From positions 682,001-746,000 of the forward strand of contig NW_024881276.1 of the NCBI RefSeq assembly GCF_018691265.1: a stretch of DNA of 64,000 nucleotides. The letters run 5' to 3'. Source of the DNA: Tyto alba (Eukaryota > Chordata > Aves > Strigiformes > Tytonidae). Shown piece by piece: positions 48,801 to 58,699 of the stretch. The position numbers were made by a program, and so were the translations under genes. The notes beneath the pieces were generated by a model. That model searched no databases. It was not told the DNA's origin and was given only the letters and a program-made list of their open reading frames with translations. Position 1 is the stretch's first letter. Each line of letters starts with the position of its first letter.

Positions 48801-51800
48801 ACTGGTGTAGACACAGCAGTAGGTGCCTGCGAGGTGCCCTGGCTGCGCCGGGGCAGGGTGGTCTGCCACTGTTGGTGGTTTTGCTGATCTTACTATTACT
48901 GCTCTTGTGATGATGATGATGATGTGTGACTTCCTGAGCTTCCACCCTCCGGAAGGGCTCTGCTCTACAGTACTGCAGCAATGCTTTAATGGAAGGAAAC
49001 TGAGGACACAAGCTTTGTGCCCGGGGCTGTGGCATCAAAGCCGGCTGGTGCACGTGTGAAGGTCAGGAGTGGGCTGGGGTCGTGCTGGAGGGTGGCAGTG
49101 GGGGGAGAGATGCTAAGCTGGTGTGACTACTTCGGAACTGCCTGGCTGGAGCTGCTTCTGGAGCCTTCTGTTGCCTGAAGCCAGGAGCAAACAAACATTT
49201 ATTCAGTGTGGAAGATCATCAGAGGCCAGGGCTGAACTGGAGAACAGAGTTATCTGAGAGCAGAGGTGCCCTCGGGGTTTAAATTAGCAGGCATGAAGCC
49301 CCAGCCCTTCAAATTCTTAGGTCCTCAGGTCTTCCAGTGGTGCAGCCCTGTGCCGTGGGTCCCCAGGATTTGTCCCAAGTGTGCTGGAGACTTCCCTGAA
49401 GACTGACAGCTGCCCTGGCCTGCCTTCCAGTGGCTCCTCGGGAGTTTGGGGCTGTGAATACGAGTAAAAAGGGATGACAGCAAGCAGGTTTTTCTCAGTT
49501 TCCTCTCCAAGACTGACAGGCATTGCATATCTGAGTACTGTCCCTTCTTGCGGGATGTCCAGAGTGGCATGACTGCACCCCTAGTTTGTAGCTCCAGTTA
49601 CGGGCAGCATTTGTGAGAGCTCACAGTGGGTCTTTCCTGTTTGAATGCAGCCATGTTATCATTGCAATTAGCTCAATTCCATGTTTGAGAAATACGTGAA
49701 AATTCCTTTTTCCTAAAAGAGCATAAATGTTTTAATATAATCTGACAATTTAAATAAATTATTTTTTTTTACTTTGAGGGATGAAGAAACAAAGTTTGTG
49801 AATATAACAGAGTCAGCTTGTTTCAGTGAACCGAAGCGTCAGCAATATGATTTTTCAGGGTGACTAGTTCTACGGTTCTAGTGGAATTTCTCCTTTTAAT
49901 TAAAACCAAGCAATTTTCAGAACATGTTACGTGCATCTTGAATAAGAACTATTCTAGGAACTTGCAAAACTAAATCTGAAATAGTTATCCTTAATTAAGC
50001 CTAAATAGGGGATCCGCTGCTACAGGAAGTCAAGAGAGAGGGTAAACCTTTCCCCTGTGAATCTCAAGTGCAACATCTTTGCTCATCTTTTAACTGATGG
50101 CAGAGGCAGTTCGTGTGCTGTACGTACCGACACTTTCCAGCTGGTGCCATGTTGAATGGCCAGACCTTAGAGTGGAGAAAGGAATTCAGACCTAAAAAGG
50201 CTGCACTGCTTCCTGAGATATTGTTGTCATGCTGATATTATTATCATTTAGAATAACAAAGCACGAGCAGAACAGTAGCTGTTTCCTTGCTGTTGCGATC
50301 CCCTAAATATTCCCTGTTTTATACCTGTGCTAACACATTATCTTAGCATGGAAGGCCCTAGCGATTTGTACGTTTATTAGTCACGCTCTTCAGCCCCATG
50401 GTTTTACTGGAGCTAAACCCATGAAGTATTTCATGGTTAGCTTCATGCCCACATTTGAAGAACTGGAGCTCCTGGGAGCGTGAGCCCAGAACCAATTATG
50501 AATGATAACACTGCTGAATTTCCTAGCACTGTTTGTTGCTTTAGTGGTACACTTTTTCTTCAGGATTGTCTAAATAAGGATAAAAATGCATTTTTAAAAC
50601 CATGTTGAAAATGTTAGCTAAGAAGTTTTAGTATTTAGACCAAGCAGGGGTAGCTGAACCTTGTGTCATTAGTTGGTTGACATGGAGTCTGGTGTTAAAA
50701 ATACATCTTCAAGGAAAGACCAGGCTCTAGGTATTGCAATGCCAATATATTTTTAAAAGATCTTAAAAAGACTTCTTTAGATTTTTAAAGATACAGTATT
50801 TTCTTTTGTGATTCATAAAAGTAATATTTCTTTAAAAACACAGTAAACCCACCCATCCAGTCATTAAAAGAGACACACTAATTGCACTAGTTGCAAAACT
50901 GATAAGAAGTCAGGGAGCTTGCAGTGAGTTATACATCCAAACAGGAATAAACGTATAAAGCTAACTCCTGTTACTGGACTCCAGGGTGAAAATGGGAAAG
51001 AGAGGTGACATATTTCGGTTCTATGCTACTCAAAGTTGCCCTTTATTCCTGTCACAGAAGGTAAAATCTGTAGGACTCTTTCCAGTCTTGGATTGATAGA
51101 TGATATTACACAAGCGTGCCATCTCACACTCCCTTTGAACTTCACGGGATTTCCCGAAGGAAAACTTACCCTAATTTGTTCCAAGTTGTTCAATTTTTTA
51201 AAAATGTTTTATTTTGCATTTATTTGATGGAATTGCTCTGAGCAAATGTAATTCAATTCCTTCTAATTGTTTTGCTGATGGGAGATTGTTAGTGAAATAC
51301 AAACCATTTTTATACGGCCAGTGAATGGTTAACAGTTTTAAAAAGGACTTATCTCAGAAATAGCTATAGTCAAAGACATGGGAATTGCTGTACTTAAGAT
51401 GAAGTAGTTGCCTCATCCACCAGAAGCATGATATAATTAATAGACTGAATTTTTCATCTCTATCAAGTTGATAGTGAATTCGAAATGTAATCTTCCTGCA
51501 TTTTGTTTTTTTTCAATTTCATTGTAGGAGTGATCACTCACTACTAATAAGATTCAAGCTATTACCATGTATATTTCGAGTTATTCTGAGTTTATATTTC
51601 ATTACTTGAATGCGAAAGTACTTTTAAAAGATACTATTATTTGTTAAGAATATCTGCCAGTTGTTTCTCACTCCTGTCCCACCTGTGGTAAGGATATATA
51701 TTAATCATACCCAGATATGATTCTGGAGATAACTCCAGAGTTGGAAAGCCAAGAGACCATCCAGCCATATCATATATGGCTGCGCTTGGACACCTGAGTG

Positions 51801-52390
51801 GGAAAGGAAGAAGAAAAAGGATAAGACCCCAATGTTGTTTCATTACGTACAGCTAGCCACAACTCTCACTTACAGATATGCTTTTGCCTTCAGCTTGCTA
51901 GTCTTTTCCCCATGGAGCTCCGTGTCACTGTGCATCACAGATTATGAAAGCTGTTGAAAAGCACATAGGCTGATACAACAGGAATATTGCCCCACCGAAG
52001 TACCATCTGCTCTGGAGCGGTGGAAGTTGAATGCACCAGCTGAACTGCTTGGAGGCAGCAGAAACAAGATACAGAAATATGATCAGAGGGGACTGCTCGA
52101 TACTTCTGCTTCTTTCTGGTCCTTTGGTGAAACCATGCCATCCTCCTGGCCTAAAGGGAACAGGAGCCTGCCTACTTTTGGTTATTTTTAAAAACAAGTG
52201 TTTGGCCTTCTTAGAAGTTGCTAGCATCAAAGCAAATGACTGCGTATCTGTTATTTCATTTTTAAGAAAGAGTCTACCCTACCTTTTTATGGGGAGAGTT
52301 TGAAGACATAAAGTGGGTATTTGATAGGGGCAGAGAGATCAATGAGACTCTCCTGTACCTGTCAAATTCAAACAGGATGACCCTTAATGA
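45900..52390. other. intergenic stretch, nothing recognised apart from short repeats
   Basis: It contains a tandem 11-bp pair at 46724-46745 (ttataatggga) and an ATG/GAT trinucleotide run at 48908-48925. An AT-rich block at about 46,250-46,420 has homeodomain-like sequences and may be conserved non-coding DNA. No gene was found. Confidence 0.4.
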
Positions 52391-52395
52391 GGTCT

Positions 52396-52860
52396 TTCCC
52401 TTCCCTTCCCTTCCCTTCCCTTCCCTTCCCTTCCCTTCCCTTCCCTTCCCTTCCCTTCCCTTCCCTTCCCTTCCCTTCCCTTCCCTTCCCTTCCCTTCCC
52501 TTCCCTTCCCTTCCCTTCCCTTCCCTTCCCTTCCCTTCCCTTCCCTTCCCTTCCCTTCCCTTCCCTTCCCTTCCCTTCCCTTCCCTTCCCTTCCCTTCCC
52601 TTCCCTTCCCTTCCCTTCCCTTCCCTTCCCTTCCCTTCCCTTCCCTTCCCTTCCCTTCCCTTCCCTTCCCTTCCCTTCCCTTCCCTTCCCTTCCCTTCCC
52701 TTCCCTTCCCTTCCCTTCCCTTCCCTTCCCTTCCCTTCCCTTCCCTTCCCTTCCCTTCCCTTCCCTTCCCTTCCCTTCCCTTCCCTTCCCTTCCCTTCCC
52801 TTCCCTTCCCTTCCCTTCCCTTCCCTTCCCTTCCCTTCCCTTCCCTTCCCTTCCCTTCCC
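52396..52860. repeat. uninterrupted (TTCCC)93 pentanucleotide array
   Basis: There are 465 bases of perfect TTCCC units, 93 copies, with no interruption. The complementary strand is (AAGGG)n: a polypurine tract with a mirror repeat (H-DNA-prone) and GGG runs spaced by two bases (G-quadruplex-prone). Long open frames in every phase of both strands are artefacts of the repeat, which contains no stop codon in any reading. Confidence 0.98.
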
Positions 52861-52951
52861 TTTCCCCTTCCCCTTTTCCTTTCCCTTCTCTTTTCCCTTC
52901 CCCTTCCCTTCCTTTTCCCTTCCCTTCCCCTTCCCTTCCCCTTCCCTTTTC
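52861..52951. repeat. degenerate TTCCC-derived border
   Basis: Variant units (TTCCCC, TTTTCC, TTCTC) on the distal edge of the pure array only. The proximal edge is sharp. This one-sided decay suggests that the pure part expanded from the left or was recently homogenised. Confidence 0.9.
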
Positions 52952-53670
52952 ATACCAGTGCAGCCACTTGTGCCTGCTGTTTCTTCTCAAGTTAGGTCAG
53001 GAAGAAAATGGAGAGTGTTTGCCACTCCTTTAGTACATTCTGTGTGCACTGGCCCCACAATTTAAGGCGAAAAAAAGCAGCTTGGATGTCAACAACGGAA
53101 GAACTTCACTTTGAAGAAGAGAGGAAAGCTGGCCCAGCCAGGCCATGCCCTTATGAATCGAGCTTGCAGAAGAGAAGAGAGAGACTGAACTGGTTAGTGC
53201 AAAAGCGAGGCTCGGCGCCGTGCCTTGCCATTACTCACCTCTTTGCCCTTTATCCTGTCTGCTCAGACAGGGTTAACGTTTCTAACAGCAGTTGTTGCAG
53301 TGGGAGTAAGTCCCTGTGAGACTGCAGCTCATTAGCCGACATCTCCTTGTGGGAAGGGTAAGATCCCTGTGTTTCAGAGGGCCATAGTCCACGTGCAGTA
53401 CACCAGGAGGCAATGCCGAGGTGCTTGTAGCTGCGAAGATCGCAGAAGCACCATGCCCCTGCATCCTCTCTGCTGGCTGGGTGTGCTGGGAAGCTTTGCT
53501 TTCAGCACTCGCAAGGCTTGGTTTGCATTATTTATCATGGTGTCCTGGGGTGAGTGAGTGGTGGAGTTTTTTGGTGGCAGGGGAGGGGGCTATCGGGGCA
53601 TCCCCCTGTGAGAAGCTTCTCGAAGCTCCCCCAGCTCCAAGCCAGCTCCACTTCTGTTTGGGAAATTGAG

Positions 53671-53704
53671 CCAATCGGCTGCGCCTCTGCGATAACGTAT
53701 TTAA
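53671..53704 (+). promoter_or_regulatory. LTR U3 promoter: CCAAT box and TATA-like box
   Basis: CCAAT at 53671-53675 and TATTTAA at 53698-53704, 23 bp apart, are in the usual order of a retroviral U3 core promoter. Transcription would start about 53,730. Confidence 0.6.
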
Positions 53705-54414
53705 GAAGGGACGTGGTGACGGGCAGTGGGACTGGTGAGGAGGAGTTGCTGCAGCTGCGTGAACACCAAGGTCAGTGGAGGAACGGAGGAAGAAAGGAGG
53801 GGGGAGGTGTGCCGGAGCAGAGACCTTCCTGTATCCTGTGGGGAGATGGCAGGGCGGCCCCCCCCCGCCACCCATGAAGATCTACGGTGGAGCAGACATT
53901 GATTTATGGCCTGTTGCTCCTGCTCATCTGATCAAGGTGCTGTGCCCGAAGAAGGCCGGGGTCTCATGGGAAAAGGCAGCCCCGCTGCTGTAATTCAGCG
54001 CTGGGAGGATTGCAGCATGCGGGGGAGTCCCACACCGGAGCAGCTCGGGAAGGGCTGCAGCCGTGGGAGGGAATCCAGAGGAAGTTAGTGACCCATGACG
54101 GAGCAGTGTGGGGAACGCTGCGGCCCGTGGGAGGAATTCAAGTCAGAGAAAGTTTGTGGAGGACTGTCTCCTGTGAGAGGGGGACCACGATGGAGCAGGA
54201 GGAACAAGTTCCGGACACTCCCCTCACCGAAGATGAAGGAAGTGGCAGCACTGACTGCACCCCCCATTCCCTGCCCCTGCGCCACTGGGGGAGGAGGTAG
54301 AGATATCGGGAGCAGAGCTGAGCCCGGGAAGAAGGGAGGGGTGGGGGGAAGGTGTTCCCAAGATGTGGCAACGCTTCTCACTGTCCTACTCTGTTATGTG
54401 TTGTTAGTGTCTGT

Positions 54415-54420
54415 AATAAA
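54415..54420 (+). terminator. LTR polyadenylation signal AATAAA
   Basis: AATAAA within 'ctgtaataaatgtatg' near the R/U5 part of the LTR, followed by a T-rich stretch. Confidence 0.65.
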
Positions 54421-54749
54421 TGTATGTTCTTTTTTTCTTCCCCTAACGAGTCTGCCTTTTGCTCGTGATCATAAAAGGGGGATTTCCCCCCATCCCAGTC
54501 CTATCTTGAACCCCAAGCCTGGCTCTCTGTCCCTTCTCATTGCCGGAGGGGAAGGGAGAGAGAGCTGCTCCCTTGTGGTTGGCTGCCAACCAGGCCTAAA
54601 CCACAACACATGGCGATCTGGGAGAATGCAGCCCCCTGGGAGCGGTGAAGGTGTCGTGGGCAGGACTCGCGTCAAGCTACTGTCAGGGACAATACTGCAG
54701 GGACAAGGTATTCTTGTATGGTGAACTGCGGATGAGGAGACTCGGTGTG

Positions 54750-56560
54750 AGTGCGGGTAGTGCTCACGGATTCTAGAGAAAAAGCTTTGAGCTTTCACTT
54801 CAGCCAGGCAGTCTCCTGAGTGCTTGTCAGTAGAAGAGTAGCTGTGAAATTTAGAGTAGAGAGCGAGACTGTTACAATCCCAGTATATATACTTCTGTTC
54901 CTGGTTTCTAGACTTCAAATGTGCCGAAGCAGAACATAAAATAAAACATGACCAAGAGGCACTGAAAGTCAGACCTAATTAAGATTCTGCAGATAGCACA
55001 GCTGCCTCACGCAGAGGCCGCTCCTTTCGCAGGCAGCACAGCCTGGAGGGGCTGCCCGGGGGGTGCTTTCCAGGAGTTGCTAATTATGACAGAGGAGTGG
55101 GGGGACATTTGGTCCCTATTTCACACCCTGTTTCACAAGTGCAGCGTTTTACCCTTCCACTTCACTTTCCTCATGATGTTGCTTTAGGATTTTCTCTTGT
55201 CTGCGATCGGAGGACGCTGTTTATCGCTTCTGTCTCTCGCTGGTCCTTTGGTGAAGTTATTCCTGCTCTAAGAAGGTGTAAAGCCCACCATTTTTTACTC
55301 TTCAGTCACCAGCTTACAGTGCCCAGTCTTCACAAAGCTGCTAGAATCAAAAGAAACACCAAAGCATCTCTCATTTCAGTGTCCGAAAGAGAGCTGACCC
55401 TGCCTAGCTGGTGGGAAAATCCTGAAAACGTAGAGGAGGTGTATATGGTAATGGTGCAAGGAGCAGAAAGACTGCCTGGGCTGTTTTTTGAACCTCATTT
55501 TTTTGGTGCTAACAGCAAGACATTGGGTGCTTGGCAGTAGTGCTACTGCCAGTATGCTAAATCTGAATGCACACCCAAACGTATGCATACATACACAGGT
55601 GTGGGGGGCTGAGTTAGCTTGTTTCTTGGTGTAGGGCTGTTTAGCAATCGTTTTTCTTGCTTTCAACTCCAGCTTTTGCCTAGCAGACGCGGGGTGAGTG
55701 CTTCGTGGCAGGAGAAGCTAGTCCTGCCTGTGCAAAAGCATGTATTTACTGCGGCTTTCTTAACCGCTTTGTTCAGTTGTCTTTTCCCTGTGAGTCCCCA
55801 CCGTATTTTCTCTGTATCAGTGCACGAGTGCCAAAGGGCTTCCTGACTCCCCCTGCGCCCCCCCAGCCCAGCTGGTCTAGAACAAGCAGGGCTGTGGCTC
55901 TGGCTGTCCCGGCGTTCCCTCCCCGGTGCTGTGAGCTGGGTGTTTACTCTTCTGAGTAAACTGGTGATTCATAGGAATGTGCTCAGCTATGTGGGAAGAG
56001 TCACAGAAGAGTAACATGAAAATTATTTTTTTTTTTTTCCAAAGAAGGTTTTACTTTGATTTCTTTGGAAATCTTTGATTTCCTGCTCCAAATCACAAAC
56101 AAAGCCAGATGGGTTTATTTTTATTTTTTTATTTTTCCCTAGTTAAAAATTATAATGTGTAATTTCAGGTGAAAAGCCCCCTGCCAAGTTAAGAAAATTA
56201 AAAAATGAGCTTTTAGACTGGCCCCTATTTCAGTATTTCTTTCCATCACACTCTCTTCTCCCCGGTGTCTCCAAGGTCTTCCTCTCCCTTCCGCCTCTCT
56301 GCCTCTCCTCAAATCCATCACTTGCTTCCTATCTGCCTCTTCCCAGCTTTGAACATTTCACCTCACCTTGTGGTGCTTGCCTCATTTCAGACCTTTCTCA
56401 GTAGCTTCTCCAAGGATGTTCCTCAGCTTTCTTGAGACATCTCCGGGTCTTTCTTTAGCTTGGGTTTTCGTAAGCAGAGCAAGGAAGTAGGTTGTCTTAT
56501 TTGATCATCTCTTCAAGTCACAAGTCAGGTGTCTTCAGAGATACCTCGCCCAGGAAACTC
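54750..56560. other. intergenic stretch, nothing recognised
   Basis: Open frames up to 147 codons without recognisable content. No second LTR or retroviral gene was seen downstream of the LTR. Confidence 0.45.
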
Positions 56561-57060
56561 CTATTTAAAATTCGGGCTTCACCTGTCTGCTCCTCGAGAC
56601 CAGCGCCTCATGCGCAGCACCCAGCGCAAGGGGCCCGGCCAGCCCGGGCAGGAGGTGGGCAGCGGCGCGGGGGTAGAGCATCGCTGCGGGTACGTTCCCG
56701 GTGCGCCTACCTGGGGGAGGCACGCGAGTGCCGGGAGCGGCGGTATTCCTCCGGGGCTGGCAGCGGCAGGCTGCCCGAGCCCTGCGAGCGGAGCCTGCGG
56801 AGGGGTGGGCGATCGCCCGCTTCCTCCTCCTCCTCCTCCTCCTCCTCCTCGGCCTCAGCCCCCGGGGGCCAGGGGATGCCGCCCGGCCCCGGCCAGGGGT
56901 GCTGAGCGCGAGCGTGCTCGGCCGTGGGAGGGGGCTGCGGGGTGCCAACCCCCCGGGCGGCACAGCCCCCCCCCCAATCTGCCACCGCTGCCTCTTCTGC
57001 TCCCGCGGCTGATGGCCCGGCCAACGGCTCCAGCTTCACACCCCGAGTTTTGCAAGGCCT
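56560..57060. promoter_or_regulatory. second CpG island (small)
   Basis: About 500 bp of GC- and CpG-dense sequence with sharp borders, including a (TCC)n run at 56822-56850 and a C9 run near 56970. There is no clear TATA box. Overlapping open frames on both strands (up to 186 codons) reflect composition. The candidate coding exon at its right edge suggests rightward transcription. Confidence 0.65.
56822..56850. repeat. (TCC)n trinucleotide run
   Basis: About ten uninterrupted units inside the CpG island. It would encode poly-Ser, poly-Leu or poly-Pro on the plus strand and poly-Glu on the minus strand. It is most likely 5' leader or promoter DNA. Confidence 0.9.
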
Positions 57061-57085
57061 TACTTGATTTTGCAGAGGGACATAT
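57012..57085 (+). CDS. candidate first coding exon of a rightward gene
   Basis: At the right edge of the CpG island, ATG at 57012 (G at +4) opens MARPTAPASHPEFCKALLDF then AEGH, and ends in a strong donor, CATAT|GTAAGTTAC, leaving two bases. The frame is also open upstream through the island, so an earlier start is possible. The PEFCKALLDFAEGH part looks like an amphipathic helix rather than CpG-island noise, and the codon content shifts away from extreme GC exactly there. No acceptor was identified downstream, which a long first intron would explain. The gene is not recognised. Confidence 0.35.
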
Positions 57086-57829
57086 GTAAGTTACTTGCTG
57101 AGTTATGCACCTGGTAAGGCCTCCTCTTCTCTGAACAGCGTATTTATTTTGGACCATGCCTCCTTGGGCAGCAGGCACATGCAGAAGCGGGAAAGAAACA
57201 TGATTCCTGGAAATATTTTAGCGGGATAATGTTAGCAGATCTCTCATGGAGGAGAGGCTGAGGGGTAGGAGCTCCAGATCAGAAATTCCTGCTGGGGTCG
57301 TGATGGGAGGAGCCGAGCCCTGGGGTTGGAGGACAGGGAATGTGGGGACCTCTGGAGAGGAAGGGCTGGAAGATGGGTGCTCTGTGGTGGGAGCAAGACG
57401 GCTTGAGCTGAGGGTAAATTTGGGCTTAGCTGCTGGTACCACGTGTGTTCCTGCAACAAAGCAAGTTGAGGTACACTGCATTTTCCTCTTCCTCCAGCTG
57501 AAGGCGAGTGCTGCTTGCACCACCGTATTTCCATGCCAGAAGGAGCAGCCCAGTTTGGTGAGCAGCCCAGCTTCCCTGCAGCAGCATGGGCTCAGGCTCA
57601 AGCCATAAGTGATTTTTCTTTTTTAAAGTTACAGAATGATCAACATGAGCCCATACTCTTAAATTACAATAGTTCTTGTGTTATCAAGAACATGCGAAAA
57701 CTGGGTAAGAAGAGTTAAATGATATGTGCAAGGTGTATTTCTGGTGCCTACTGCTGGGCTTGTACCCACATACCTCTCTCCTTGGGCACTTAGGAAATAA
57801 GTGGGGAAACTGGGGGACAGAGCAAGGGA

Positions 57830-58695
57830 TGCAGGGATGCAGGGGATGCAGGGATGCAGGGGATGCAGGGATGCAGGGGATGCAGGGGATGCAGGGATGC
57901 AGGGATGCAGGGGATGCAGGGATGCAGGGATGCAGGGTGTGCAGGGGATACAGGAGATGGAGAGGATGCAGGGGATGCAGGGATGCGGGGATGCAGGGGA
58001 TGCAGGGGATGGAGAAGATGCAGGGGATGCAGGGGGTTCAGAGGATGCAAGGGATGCAGGGATGCAGGGGATGCAGAGGATGCAGGGATGCAGGGGATGC
58101 AGGGATGCAGGGTGTGCAGGGGATACAGGGGATGGAGAGTATGCAGGGGATGCAGGGGTGCAGGGGGTGCAGGGGGTGCAGGGATACAGGGGATGAAGGG
58201 ATGCAGGGAGTGCAGAGGATGAAGGGGATGCAGGGATGCAGGGGGTGCAGGGGGTGCAGGGGATGAAGGGATGCAGGGGGTGCAGGGATGCAGGGGATGC
58301 AGGGATGCAGGGATGCAGGGGATGCAGGGATACAGGGGATGGAGGGATGCAGGGGGTGCAGGGGGGTGCAGGGATGCAGGGGATGAAGGGATGCAGGGGG
58401 TGCAGGGGGGTGCAGGGATGCAGGGGATGCAGGGATGCAGAGGATGCAGGGATGCAGGGGATGAAGGGATGCAGGGATGCAGGGGGTGCAGGGATGCAGG
58501 GGATGAAGGGATGCAGGGGGTGCAGGGCGGTGCAGGGATGCAGGGGATGAAGGGATGCAGGGATGCAGGGGGTGCAGGGCGGTGCAGGGATGCAGGGGAT
58601 GAAAGGATGCAGGGGGTGCAGGGGGTGCAGGGCGGTGCAGGGATGCAGGGGATGAAGGGATGAAGGGATGCAGGGATGCAGGGGGTGCAGGGGTG
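57830..58695. repeat. GATGCAGGG-based minisatellite
   Basis: About 865 bp built from GGATGCAGG/GATGCAGGG 9-mers, alternating with 6-bp extensions to form about 15-bp units, and with variants such as GGTGCAGGG, GATGAAGGG, GATACAGGG and GATGGAGAG. Higher-order blocks repeat, for example 'ggatgaagggatgcaggggg' followed by 'tgcaggg' several times from about 58190 onwards. Unit lengths are multiples of three without stops on the minus strand, which creates a spurious 440-codon frame of HPLHPCIPASP-type repeats. No gene is implied. Confidence 0.95.
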
Positions 58696-58699
58696 CTGG

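Larger units (their letters stand above)
53538..54608 (+). mobile_element. LTR of an avian endogenous retrovirus (apparently solo)
   Basis: Several blocks match a common avian ERV LTR family that I know by sight: 'ggcaggggagggggct', 'gagccaatcgg', 'gataacgtatttaagaag', 'gaacaccaaggtcagtg', 'gcgccactgggggaggaggt', 'gagcccgggaagaagggagg', and an AATAAA followed by 'gagtctgccttttgctcgtga'. The 3' end is ...CCACAACA at 54608. The 5' border is approximate. Within U3 is a CCAAT box and a TATTTAA box. No gag, pol or env remains on either side, so it is probably a solo LTR left by recombination; a TGGCG at 54611 could be the start of a primer-binding site. An internal 209-codon open frame is not a gene. 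Family class (ERVK- or ERVL-like) is not decided. Confidence 0.85.

Noticed and set aside
48799..49053. Poly-His stretch on the minus strand
   Set aside because: It comes from the GAT/ATG trinucleotide run at 48908-48925. No surrounding coding evidence.
52274..53033. Several 189-238-codon open frames on both strands
   Set aside because: They are produced by the TTCCC array (FPSLP / GREGK repeats). A pure repeat without stops is not evidence of coding.
54095..54724. A 209-codon plus-strand frame inside the LTR
   Set aside because: It crosses the LTR border and polyadenylation signal and has no retroviral protein signature.
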